Program-made: the position numbers and the translations under genes
The notes under the pieces: model-generated
What the model was told of the DNA's origin: nothing
The model's input: the letters and a program-made list of their open reading frames with translations, nothing else
Database searches by the model: none
From: Lycocorax pyrrhopterus obiensis
Taxonomy: Eukaryota; Chordata; Aves; Passeriformes; Paradisaeidae
Reading direction: 5' to 3'
DNA length: 64,000 nucleotides
Assembly: GCA_014706295.1 (NCBI GenBank)
Contig: JACSVZ010000042.1
Location: 434,001-498,000 of the forward strand
In this document: positions 24,746 to 36,800 of the stretch, piece by piece
Position numbering within the stretch: position 1 is the stretch's first letter
How the letters are laid out: each line of letters opens with the position of its first letter

Positions 24746-24806
24746 ATGTCCCTCAAGCTGCCACGGAGCTGGGATTTCAACCTGAAAATGGATGCTGCAA
24801 AAATAG
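24746..24806 (+). CDS. ARHGAP25: ARHGAP25 exon 1 (first coding exon)
   Basis: ATG at 24746 in context CCAAAATGT; encodes [20 protein letters not shown] plus one base before GTACGG. It is recognised by similarity to the human N-terminus, and its phase joins exon 2 (A-RSRSVM). A downstream in-frame ATG in exon 2 is an alternative start. Confidence 0.88.
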
Positions 24807-27800
24807 GTACGGCGACTGTTCCTTTGTGCCCTTCTGTGTCCGCTTCGGTGCCCGGGGCGGGGCAGGGGCTGGGGGTGTCTGTGGCCAAGCCCGGCTGAGA
24901 TTTTGGCTCCGGCCTCGGTGGGGGGACCTGGCCCTCAAGAGCCACTGTTGAGAGAGAGCAGACGATTTGCAAATGATTTGCAAGAAGTGATTTGCGGAGT
25001 TGTCACCGAGAGATGCTGCGGGAGCAGGGGGAGAGGGGGACAGGGCTGCTGCCCCCCAAAATCCAGCTTTGGGAGGGTTTAAATCACACAGTTGTGGCGG
25101 CACAAACCCTGCAGGAGGTGAGGCTCAAGCCGAGGCACGTTGGCGTGGCCCAGGCTTTTTCAGGAGGAAACAATCTCGCCCTGCCTCAGGTGTCTCGGCC
25201 CCCTGACCTCAGTGGTTTCCTCTCGGCGTGCTGAGGAGCCCTCGGACTCCCAGGGCCGTGGGACAGCCCCACCCTGCGATTTCCTGACCCACCTCCCGCC
25301 CCTGCCCAGGCTTTGCAGGGCTCTCACCCACCCCGGGATCCATCTCCAGCATGGAAACCGCTGGAGGACACCTTCGGGAAGGAGTGCGGGATCCCTGTGT
25401 GGGCTCCGAAGGCAAAATACCAGAGGCTGGGGTAGGGTCAGGCAGCCAGGGCAGGGATTTAGGGCTGCAGGAGCCCAGCCTTGTGCATGCTCTGAGGCCC
25501 AGGCCCTCCGTGGTCCTGGCACTGGTGCCAGCCCCCACTGGGGCTGGATTTCCCCGGAGCAGAGGTTGGAGCCCGCTGGTCTCTGCCAGGCTCTCCGTCT
25601 CCGTGCTCCGCAGCAGCCCCCAGGGTCGGCCTGGCTGGGTTCCCCTGAAAAGGCAACTTGGATTTCTGTCTGAAGCCGCTTTGATCAGAGTGGCCAAACC
25701 ATTCTCTGCACACAAAGCCCCAAATGGGGCCCCCTCTGCCCTTCTCCTGCACCCACACCGTGGCTCCTGTTTTTGGGGAGAGGGCAGCAGGACACGGGCA
25801 CCTCCCCGTGCTGGAGGTCCGGGGGCTGCAGGAGGAGCGAGGATGTTTTGGAGGAAATGCCCAACCCCAGAGGCCGTTGCTGCAGGAAACGCTTTGGGGA
25901 CACCACCAAAGCTCTCGGTGGCTCCTTCCTGCCCTGGGGGAGCGCAGAGAGGGGCAGGGCTGGGTGTGCAGGGAGGTGTTGGCGGAGGAGATGGTTCCAA
26001 GTGCTGGAGCCAGGGAAAAGCTTCGTCCACATCCCAGATTCCATCACCACACCTGAGCTGGGCGTTGCACTGGCCACAGAATGAACAGAGCTGGACAAGT
26101 GGTGAGGGAGGAGCCACGGCCTCGGTGGTTCTGGTTTTGTGGATGCAGAAACCTTTCACTGGGCAGACCCAGCCTGGCTGCCTGCAAAGCCAAGGGCCCC
26201 AGGGCAGCTCCCTCCCCTCACCCCTCACAAGAAGACTGGATTGGGGATTCACAATCCTTTTTGGGGTTCGAGATTCACAATCTTTTTGGGGTTTGAGAGT
26301 CACAATCCTTTTTGGGGTTTGGGAGATGATTTGCAGCCCTGTGGCATGTTTGTAGCGGGAGGTGAGCTTGGAGTGCTCTATAGGACAAAGGGAACACCCA
26401 GTGGAGTTTCTTGCTCTGGGGGATTTTGGAAGGGGAAGTGGGGACACCCTTGAACTGAACCATTGAAGCCCTGGGTGGCAAGCGTTTTCCACCTCAGGAA
26501 ATCACCAGTGAGGCCGAATTCTCCTGGAGTCCTGGCATTATTTTTGCCTTGCAGCCTTAAATGCAAACTCTGCCCAGCTGGATTTGCTTCGGGGGGCTGC
26601 AGTTCCTGGTCCAGAGGCAAAAATCCCATCTGGAAGCGATCCCTCCAAGGCTTTTGCTGTCACAGAGGCATTTGGAGATGCCACCAGTCCCTGGCACCAG
26701 TGGGGCCATGCAAACAGGTGACAGGGACACCGCTCTGCCCAGTGCTACATCCCTGCTGGCATTTTTTTCATCCTTGGAGATTTTCCATCCCCGTAAATGT
26801 GGGTTCTGCCCCACTGGGAACACCAGGTTCTCCCAGAGCAGAACTGCGACTTCCAAACTGTTTGGGTCACTCTGCTGTCACTGCAGCTTCGGGGAGGGCG
26901 TAAAAACCACACACTCCCACTAAAAAAAAACCCCAAAAAAGCACTAATGATTTTATTCTCACTTGCAAGACAATTCCTCCCACGCAGGAAAAAGGAAGCT
27001 CACGCTGGCAGCTACTGCAGCCACTTCCTTTGTAAACTCGGGCCAGTTCTCTCGGCAGAGTGCAGGGCCGAGAGCCTCTCCCCGTGTCCCCCTCTGTCCC
27101 CACTCTCTGTGTCCCTCTCTGTCCCCACTCTTTGTGTCTCTCTGTCCCCACTCCCCGTGTCCCTCTGTCCCCACTCCCCGTGTCCCTCTGTCCCCACACC
27201 CTGTGTCCCTCTGTCCCCACTCCCCGTGTCCCTCTGTCCCCACACCCCGTGTCCCTCTGTCCCCACACCCTGTGTCCCTCTGTCCCCACTCCCCGTGTCC
27301 CTCTGTCCCCACAGCCCGCTCCAGGAGCGTGATGAGCGGGGACCCCGCGGGCGCCTGTCCGGGCTCCCCCGGCGCCCTGGAGCGGCCCCTGAAGCTGGGC
27401 TGGCTGAAGAAGCAGCGCTCCATCGTCAAGAACTGGCAGCACCGGTACTTCGTGCTCAAGGGACAGCAGCTCTACTACTACAAGGACGAGGACGATGCCA
27501 AGCCGCAGGTAGGGCGAGGCCACTGGGCTTTGCTGGTCCTTGATCTCCCCCGTGCTGGGAATTGGGGCTGAGGGAGTTGGGGTTGTCCAGCCTGGAGGGG
27601 AGAAGCTTCGGGGTGATTTAATTGTGGCCTTGCAGTGCCTGGAGGGAGCCCGAAAGAAAGATGGAGAGAGACTTTTTACAAGGGCAAGGGGGAATGGCTT
27701 CCCACTGCCAGAGAGCAGGGCTAGGTGGGATATTGGGAAGGAATTCCTGGCTGTGAGGGTGGGGAGGCCCTGGCACAGGGTGCCCAGAGCAGCTGTGGAT

Positions 27801-30800
27801 GTCCCTGGATCCCTGGCAGTGTCCAAGGCCAGGCTGGACGGGGCTTGGAGCACCCTGGGACAGTGGGAGGTGTCCCTGCCCATGGCAGGGGATGGAACAA
27901 GATGATCTTTGAGATCCCTTCCCACCCAAACCATTCCAGAATTCCATGATTCCATGAAATGATTTGGGGTGGGTCTGGAGTCGGTATTAAAGGAGATTTC
28001 TGCCTCTGGCCAGTATCAGAGATGAAGGGTCCTGATCAGGAACTTCATGGATGCATTTCAATTCCTCAGGTGCCTGCAAGCCCTGCTGGGGGCTGGGACC
28101 CCCTGAGCCCCAGCACTGGGGAGCTGGGAAAGCCCAGTGCAGTCCCCAGCTGGGAGCTGTTACCATTTCCCAGGAGAAACAGCTCGGCTCTCCTTTCAGG
28201 ACAGCAGTGGGGGCTCGAGGGGTGGGAGCTCTGAGAGAGGTTCTGTCCCTGCTCTGGTGGGAAAGGCACCTGGCAGGACGCTTTTAGGGAAAATCAGCGG
28301 GACTTTCAGCACAGCCTGAGGGTGAGGGTCAGCCCAAGCCAGGCCTTGGCAGGGCTGAGGGCTGGACAGATGGCAGGGAAGGGCAGCTGCTTCCTCAGGA
28401 CTCCTGCCACGGGAGAGGCAGCTGGAAGGGAAGGAAATTCCTCTCTCTCTGGCCAGTGCACTTGCCTGGAAGAAATCAGGTGGTTTTCCAAATATCATAT
28501 CATATCATATCATATCATATCATATCAATTCCCACCATTTTCTCCATACCGTAACTCACTTTTATAGTATCCACCACCTTTTCCTCCTTTGGAGAAATTC
28601 CAGGGAGAAGTCCCCTCTGCCAGAAAAGCTGTTCCCTCTGCAGAGTGTTACCAGCAGCAAAACTCCTCTTGGGATAGAAAACACTCCCGGGGGAAGGTGA
28701 TCTGTGGATCCTCGGGGTGGGAGCACCAGGCTGAGCCTGGTGGGATCCAGGTCCTGTTTCTGGCTCTGCCCCGTTCCAGGGTGCTGGGGAGGAGCTGGAA
28801 ATGGGATGTGGGAACAGAAAGTGCTGTGAAAACCTTCCCATGGCAGCTCTGCCCTGCCCGTGCTGCACCAGCCCAGCATCCAGCCCCGTGGGTCCCAGCA
28901 GGGATCCCGAGGGAAGCAGCTGGGCTTCAGGAGCTCGGTGGCTTCCAGGAGGCTGAAATTGCTGAGAAATTTCATTTTGGAAGGCGCAGCCCCATTTCCT
29001 GCCTCGGGAGGCCTCCAGGGCTGAGTCACCCCAGCCCTTCCACCACAGCCAGGGAAAGCAAGGTCCCCCAGGAATGGCTGTTTTCCACTTTATTTGTTAA
29101 TTTCACATCCCTTTTCTTCTTTTTCTCTCCTCCTCTCCTGCCAGCTTTGGGCTGGCTTTTGGGTTTAAGTGATGCTGTGTTCAAGGAACAGTTTTCCTGC
29201 CCCTGCCCAGCAGAAACAGGATGTTCTAGGGTTTTCCCAAGTCCATTCTCCTTCATTTTCTCTTCTTCCACTCCCAACAAGGGCTGGAAGAACATGAGAA
29301 GTGAGAAAAAGATAGGAAAGAGCAAAAGAACCGTTTTCTCATTCTGAGAATCACTTCATTGGAAAAACTGGCATTTAAGAAGTGGCTCTTGTTTGAAAAG
29401 TCACTGTAGTTTATCTATACAAATACATCTCTGTGAAATGTATCTCCTGCAGGGTGTTTGAGGGCAGGACCCCCACCCTCAGTGGCACTGTGGCCTCGCA
29501 CAGGTGGCACACTGGGGTTTGCTCTGCTCTGTCCTAGGGCTGCCTGTCTCTCCAGGGGAGCACCATCAGGATGGTGGCCACTAACCCAGAGGAAGGAGGG
29601 AAATTCATCTTTGAAATCATCCCAGGTGAGGATGCCTCACTCCTCCTCCTTGCATGCTTTTGGGCTGGGCTGGCCACCCAAAATCACTTGGGGAAGTCCT
29701 TTCCCAGTCCTTGTGCTCCCACTTCTTTCCAAGGTTCCCAGAGTGCTGTTTCATGGGAAAATGGATTTCTTGCTTTCACCCAGGGCTGGAGCAGGGCCCT
29801 GTGTCAGTGCCTGTGTCTCATGGTGAGGAGAAGCTCTGCCAGGCTGCAGCTGCAGCAGTTTCTGTTCCTTTCTTGCAGATCTCCAAGTGTGAAATGTCAG
29901 AGCTCCGCTTCCCCTGCAGCCAGCGGGGCTCTGCCGGGGAAATTCGAAGCCAAAAGCATTTGACTAAGAAAACAACGAGAATGTGCCTTTTCTCCTCCAA
30001 TCCTCTCCTTAAATTTGTTGTTTTCGCAGGGGTGGCTGGAGAGCAGAGCCGGGCAGGGCAGGACAGCTGCGTGCTCATGGCCAACTCCCATGCGGAGATG
30101 GAGGAGTGGGTGAAATCCATCCGGAGGGCGCTGGGGTCGGCGTCGGGAGGTAAAAGGGAGCAGGGACAGCTCCTGGAGGGGGGATCTCCCACTGCCCTGG
30201 GGCCTGCAGCACTTTGGGGTGAGGGGCTCAAAGCTGGGCTCAGAAATCCCTGGAAAACGGGGCTGGGACGTGTCCCTTGCGACTCCCTTGGAAGCTGCTC
30301 CGGGAGCCGCCCCGGCGCTGGGGCTGCTGCAAACACGGGCAGCGGTGAGGAAAGCCAGGCCCGAGCGAACATTTCTGGGCTGGCTTCATCTTCTCTTATC
30401 AACTTCCTCGTGGGCTTTTTGACCCTGGAAATGTTCTTGAAAACAACTCCCATTCAGGGACAAAGCCTTGGAAAATGTTGTTTTCCACCTGCCAGTTTCC
30501 TCACTCTGCTTTTCCCCTGGCTTTTCTTGCTCAGCCCCTCCTTTCTGCCCCCATTTGCTCTCAGCCTGCCTGGGTCACACCCTCACCCTCCTCACATCCA
30601 GGCATGAACCTGTGCCAGGGCCTGCCCACCCTCCCAGGGAACAATTCCTTCCCAATATCCCATCCATCCCTGCCCTCTGGCAGTGGGAAGCCATTCCCTG
30701 TGTCCTGTCCCTCCATCCCTTGTCCCCAGTCCCTCTCCAGCTCTCCTGGAGCCCCTTTAGGCTCTGCAAGGGGCTCTGAGGTCTCCCTGGAGCCTTCCCT

Positions 30801-33800
30801 TCTCCAGGTGAGCACCCCCAGCTCTCCCAGCCTGTCCCAGCTGGTTTTCCTCTGCATCCCTGAGCTTTTGTGCCTCCAAACGGGACCAGGCTGTGCCCTG
30901 GGGGAGGCAGCGTCACCCAGCTGAACGGAGGAGTGAGCCAGGAATTTTCAGGCCATTGTCCCAACTGGCTCTGATATTTAATAACAGCTCTGCCTCTGAT
31001 CCTTTTTAAATTTAGGAGGCTGTTGGTCTCTTCCAGGTAGATTAAGCAACTTTATGTGAAAGAAAATGTAAATTTGTAGCAGCACAGAGGGCCCTGAGGA
31101 CAGCAGAGAAGTCAGGGACTGTGGAGCTGCATTTCATGTCAATCCACAGGTTAGCAGATCCCAAAACTCCCAAAACTTGAGGTTTTTTGGCTTCAGTGTA
31201 AACTGGGGCAACAGGAGCTTTTAGAGCAACCCCTGCACGGGGGAGGTTTTGGCCAGAGCCCATCCAGGAGCAGCCCCGTGGCCCAGGTCCTGTGAGCTTG
31301 TTGCAGAAAAGAAGCAGAAAAGCTGCAGAGTGTGAAGAAACAGCAAAAGCATCTCCAAAATCTCGGTGTGGTTTTGCAGGGTTGGTTGTCACTCCCACGG
31401 CATCGCAGCTCCTCGGGGAGGTGTCCTCAGACCAACAACTCTGCAGTGAAATCACCAATTCAGTATCAGCTACCACAGCACAGAGGCCAAAAAAAGAGAG
31501 ATATTTGCTCCTGGTGTGCACAGTGACAGGTTTATGTTCATTATTTAAAAGTGTGACTGACACATGAAACAGCCCCATGCCCAGGCAGGTGCTGACAGGC
31601 CCTGTGGTTCCAGCTGAGGGTGTTTACCTGCATCTCCCTGCTCTGGAGGATGCACGGGAATGATTTCAGCCTTCAGAGCACAAGGGGAACACACCACGGG
31701 CACTGCTAGGGCAGGAGCATGGCAGAGGACCAGGGGACCCTTTGCCATTGATATTCCAGAGCCCGCTGGAGCTGGGATTTGCCTGCTCTTGCCATGCCCC
31801 AGGCTCCGAGGAGGACGAGCTGGGATCCAGGCTGCTGCCTGCCCCCGTCAGGTGCTGCTTCTGCCGCGGGTTCAGGAGGAAAAAGGCAGTTTTGCTGCGA
31901 AGGAAAGGTACCATCCCCTTGGAGCACAGCTGTCCTCGGCACAGGGGAAGGTCAGGAGAGGGCAGGGGGAAGAAAAGCGACAGGACCAGGAAGAATTCCA
32001 GCTCTAAATCCCTGCAAGGATCTTTTCTGGTTTCTTGGTGGTCTCCTGTGCTTTCCATACCCCTCAGCCTTTTGGGATGAGCTTCCTTCCCTCCCTGTGC
32101 CTTGTCCCTGTCTCGCTCTGGATCAGCATCCTGCTCACAGGCAGCAAACCCCAAGGCTTGCTTTCAGTCATTTGGAGAACTGTCAATTACTTGGAGGAGG
32201 AACAAGGTTTTATTTTGCTGTTAATTCCTCTGGGAAAGCTCTGCTTTCTGCAGAACTTTGTTTCTGCCGAGGGGTTTGCAGGGTCCCGGTGCCTGGCAGA
32301 GCAGCAGCTCCTGCTGGGGCAGGTGAGGTGTTCTCAGCGGAGCTGTGGGGTTCCTGCCCTGACCTCGTGCCCTGTCCCCAGCGGTGTTCGGGCAGCACCT
32401 GGCAGAGACCATGGCCTACGAGCAGAAATTCGGGCAGCACCAGGTGCCCATCCTGGTGCAGAAAAGCGCCGAGTTCATCCGGGAGCATGGAGTGAGTGAG
32501 GAGGGAATCTTCCGCCTGCCCGGCCAGGACAACCTGGTCAGACAGCTCCGGGACGCCTTCGACGCCGGGGAGAGGCCCTCGTTTGACAGGTAACGCTGAT
32601 TCCCCCTCTCCCACTCCCAAATTCCAGGGAAAAGCAGCCAGCCCGACCCCCAAAGCCCAGCAGTGCCCTGCAGGAAAGCTGAACCCTCCAGAAGGGCTTG
32701 AGGAGGAGAGAGGGTCCAGCAGAAACCACAAACACAAAACCAGAGGGTGCTGAGATGAGATTCCTGAAAATACAGGAAAGCACTTGGGAAAATCCTTGTC
32801 GCATGCAGCAATTATGGTTTGGAGCAGCCAAGGAAGGAGCAAAGGGAAGAGCTCTGCCCATCAGCTGAGGGCTTTGAGAAAGGAGAGCGAGGGCAGGGTC
32901 CCAGATAAGCCCAGAGAACGCTCTCATACACGCAGCAGAAGTTGTTCCTTCCCCTGCCGTGGTATTTTCCTCCTGATGCTTTTCCCTACAGCACCACACA
33001 GAGGTGGGAGAGATTTTGGGAGATTTTTGCTGCTGCAAAGCTGTGTCCCCCTGCCTCCCCTCTTCTGCAGGGCCAAGAGGAAACAGAGAACTCCCTAAAT
33101 CTGGGAGAGCTGCCTGTCCCTGCTCGTAGGTCTCAGAGAGGCTTTGGAGAGAGACCTTTGCAGCTGCTGCCTCTGCCGTGCCCTGTGACAAACGGGACAA
33201 GGAATGGAAAGCCCCCTCTTTCTGGTGCCTCCCTTTTTTCCAGGGGTTTTCTGTCCTGTCCCCCCTGATCCCTTGATTTTGGCCCCAGTGGCACAAGGCA
33301 TGGCCCCCCTGCCCTGCTCACCTGTGCTGCTCCAGGGCTTCTCCCCCCAGCTTGTGCTGGTGAGAGCCACAGCCCCGGAGCTGGGACGGAGGAGAAGTGG
33401 GTCCTGCCTTTGCACGGCACCTCAGGTGAGGATTTCAGCTCAGTTCCTGCCCTGCCCTGTGCACCAGGCCCGAGACGAGGAGTGCCCAGGCTGCTGCTGT
33501 GTGCGAAGGTGACACTGGCCATGGAATTTGGGAGCTGCCCTGAGAGCCACCAAGGCCTGGGATGCTCGAGGAAAGGGAGCTCCCAAACCCAGGAGCTCCC
33601 CTGGGTTTTTGTGCAAAGCCCATCTTGCCTAAGCATCTCTGCTCACAGGCCTTTCCCTAACCACAAAACTTTTCCTATTTTTGTTGAGCTTTGTTAGGAA
33701 AACCCCATCACTTTCCCCTAAATCCCCCGGCTGGGCAGAGCTGGATGGAGTGAAACCATCCCAGCAGCAGCTTTGCAGCTGAGTATTTCTCACTCCCTGG

Positions 33801-36800
33801 GCACTGAGCCCTGCTCCGAGCTTTCCTGTTGGAACCTGTGGAGGGCCACGGGAAAGTGAAACCTTCTTTAACGTTGGCAGCCCTTTGAAGACCTTAAAGA
33901 AGGTGAAACCTAAGAAGGTGAAACCTTCTTTAACGTTTTGCAGCGGGGCATGGCCGGGGAGCTCAGCCCTCCCCAGGATGTTCCCCCTGTGCTGCAGGGC
34001 TGGGGATGAGCATGGCCGGAGTGGTCTCAGGGTGACTGCAACCCCCTGGCAGCCCAAGCAAAACATTTTCTCAGTGAGGAGGAAGGCAGATAATGGGGTG
34101 TGCAGTGAGCTGAGAGCAGCGAGGTGCTGGCCCATCCTTGCAGCCTGTTTGGGTTTTCAGGGGCGCACTCACACACACAGCCACGGCAGGGTGGAGTGGG
34201 GAGTGTCAGAAAGCTGCTGGAGCAGTCCAGGCACACAGGATGCCCAGTGGGGTGTTTTGGTAGGTCTTACAAAAACACAGCTCTGAAAATGTCCCTCTAT
34301 GTTTATGTGTATTTGTAAAAATAATAGTATTTTACAACCCCAACCAATCCTAAAAATAACTGACCTGGGGGATTTTTGCTTGAAGTTTATAAGAGTTTAG
34401 CGACTTCAAGGTAGGTCAGACTAGAGGCTCGTGATCTTGACAGTGTCCCTTTGACAGAATGTAAATACAAGGGCTGCAAAGCTGCCAGCATCTGTCCTGG
34501 CAGAGCGGCCCCAGTAATTGCTGCTGCTCTGACATCCCAGGGAGGCTCCGCCAGCTCCACGCTGGGGAGTGTGGCCGGGCAGGGGAGGATCTGCACGTGG
34601 ACCCTCGGGAGCCCAGCACGGGCTGGGATGGCTTTACTTGGAATGGGAGATGGGAGAAGGGTTTTGCTTGGAATGGGAGATGGGAGAAGGGTTTTTCTCC
34701 CTTCTCCTTGGTTCTCCACCCCTTTGAATGCAGTGACAAGAGCCAGGGTGGTGCTCCAGAAATGCAGCTCCCACTCATTGAGTAATGTGGGCTCTGTAGT
34801 TGTCCAGTGGGTGAAGAAAAGTGATTTTAGGTTCACAAAGCAAAGGAGGGAGATTGAGACAACACAAGAGTCTGTGTCGTGCCAGGGGCAGCTGCTGTTG
34901 TCTTTGGCTCCTGCTGTGCCCAAACCTGTGCCTGGGTGATGGGCAGCCAGGAGCAGGGACTGCCTGCCAGGGCCCAGGATTTCCGAGGGCAGGGCAGCTG
35001 GGTAGAGCTGAGACTGTGACTTTGTGCTTGCTCAAAACTTGGCTTTGGGAGGAGGCAGGAGCCCTCGAAGTGAATTCCCTGCTATCCCAGCTCAGGTGTG
35101 GACACGGGGACCTGCCACCCTCAAGGTGGGGAAAATCTCCACCAAGCCTTTATTCTGCTGCCATCTGGGGCCGTTTTCTGGCTGTGGGTCCCCCCAGGTT
35201 GCTCTGGCCTCCTATTGACATCTCTGTGTCTCCACACCTGCACACAGAGCTCAAACAGAGCCTTGTGGGGTTTGCTGACCTGCTGGATCTGAGTTTCCCT
35301 GAGTGGCTCTTTGCACGTTTCAGGGACACCGATGTCCACACCGTGGCCTCCCTGTTCAAGCTCTACCTGCGGGAGCTCCCGGAGCCCGTGGTGCCGTGGC
35401 TGCAGTACGAGGATTTCCTGCGCTGTGGGCAGGCTCTGGAAGCTGATGAGACAAAGGTAGAGATGCTTTTGTTTTCAGTTTCAGTGCCAGGGCAGTTTGT
35501 GAGCTGGGGGTGCCGAGCACACAGCAGTGTCAGCCACTGAGCTTTAGAATCTGGGGAGGGAAAAAAGAAGGAAAAACATGAAAAAGAAAAATTCTCCTGA
35601 AGCCAGTGGGGTTCCCCAACTTGACCACATGGATTTGTGAATGTTAAAGCTTACCTTTCTGCTCAGCACCTCTTTTTGTGGAGCCCTTGCAGCAAACAGC
35701 CGGTGTGAGAACCAGGATGGAAGGAAGCCCAACCCCCTGCAGCCCCCACCTGCCCGAGCTGAGTGCGGGGCTGGCAGAGGGCCCTGAGGGACACCAAGGA
35801 GGAGAGTGGGGATTTGGGAGAGGGAGAAGTGAGGAACAGATGGGAATTGTCTTTTCCTAATATATGATTTGGTGGAAAAGAAGCCCTCCCTTTGCAAAAC
35901 AAGCCACTATAGGAACAGGAATGGCACCGTTCCTATACACGGGACCGTGGAATCCCAGAGTGGTTGGGGTTGGAAGGGACCTCAAAGCCCATCCAGTTGC
36001 ACCATCCCACCTTCCATAGCCCAGGTTACCCAGAGCTCCATCCAACCTGGCCTTGGACACTTCCAGGGATGGGGAAATACACAAAACAGTGATGGAAAAT
36101 GCTGAGAGAATCAGAGTCATGGAATCCACAAGGTTGGAAAAGATCCCCAAGATCATCGACCATGACCCAGCACCACCCCCATGGTCACCACTAACCCCTG
36201 TCCCCGAGTGCCACCACATGTGTTTGGAGCACTCCCAGGGATGGGGACTCCACCACTGCCCTGGGACTGATGGAGTCAGCAGGAGGAGACCCCACACAGG
36301 CATGGATGGAGTGACCAAAGCTGTTCTTGGCTCCAGATGTGCCTGTGAATCCTCCTGGAGCTGTTTCTTACCTTGTGTTTAGGGCCACCAGGAGCTCCTG
36401 AAGCAGCTGTCCCTCCTCCCCAGAGACAACTACAACCTCCTCAGCTACATCTGCAGGTCAGTGCTCTGCACAAGGCATGGACAGCTCAGGTTTGGTGTTG
36501 GGGAGCAGAAATGTCATCCCACAGGATGACTCCTTTAGACAGAGCCTGCTTAAGCTGTGCTTTGGTTCCCTTTGAGTCACCAGACCCCGATTTTTGTAGA
36601 GGAGAATTTCAGCGCCTGGGATAAACCCCCTGCCAATGTCTGAGCATAAATCACCACCCTCAAACTCACTGATAAATCCCTGAGAGTTAAAACCAGGTGT
36701 AGTTTTCCTGGACAAAAGCCTTGTGCACCAAAACTTCCGGGTTTCACCCAGCCTGGGTGGTTTTTCTCTGGCTGGAGATTTGATGAGGGATTCCCTTCCT

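Larger units (their letters stand above)
24807..27314 (+). other. ARHGAP25: ARHGAP25 intron 1
   Basis: GC-rich, CpG-containing 2.5 kb. Holds a three-copy 28-30-bp tandem repeat (26240-26331) and a 23-bp minisatellite abutting the exon 2 acceptor. No other exon recognised despite long open frames on both strands. Confidence 0.75.
27509..29537 (+). other. ARHGAP25: ARHGAP25 intron 2
   Basis: Contains a long sense CR1 (27563-27956) and a perfect (ATATC)7 microsatellite at 28492-28526. No exon seen. Confidence 0.75.
30150..32381 (+). other. ARHGAP25: ARHGAP25 intron 4
   Basis: Contains a reverse CR1 (30607-30846) and an open, phase-symmetric segment at 31803-31907 that could be a cassette exon (listed separately). 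Confidence 0.7.
32590..35323 (+). other. ARHGAP25: ARHGAP25 intron 5
   Basis: No exon or recognisable CR1. Holds a direct/inverted repeat group at 33856-33937 and a 30-bp tandem duplication at 34637-34696. Confidence 0.7.

Noticed and set aside
25209..26492. 427-residue open frame on the minus strand in ARHGAP25 intron 1, with a 334-residue frame on the plus strand
   Set aside because: CpG- and GC-rich DNA has few stop codons; both strands are open at once, there is no domain, and the composition is low-complexity Pro/Gly/Arg.
26867..27955. 362-residue minus-strand open frame across ARHGAP25 exon 2
   Set aside because: It runs antisense through the 23-bp minisatellite, a conserved PH exon and a CR1, producing a repetitive peptide; it is a shadow frame.
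32490..32500. Strong-looking GTGAGT donor within ARHGAP25 exon 5
   Set aside because: Using it would remove the arginine finger and break the RhoGAP domain; the reading frame continues with conserved residues.
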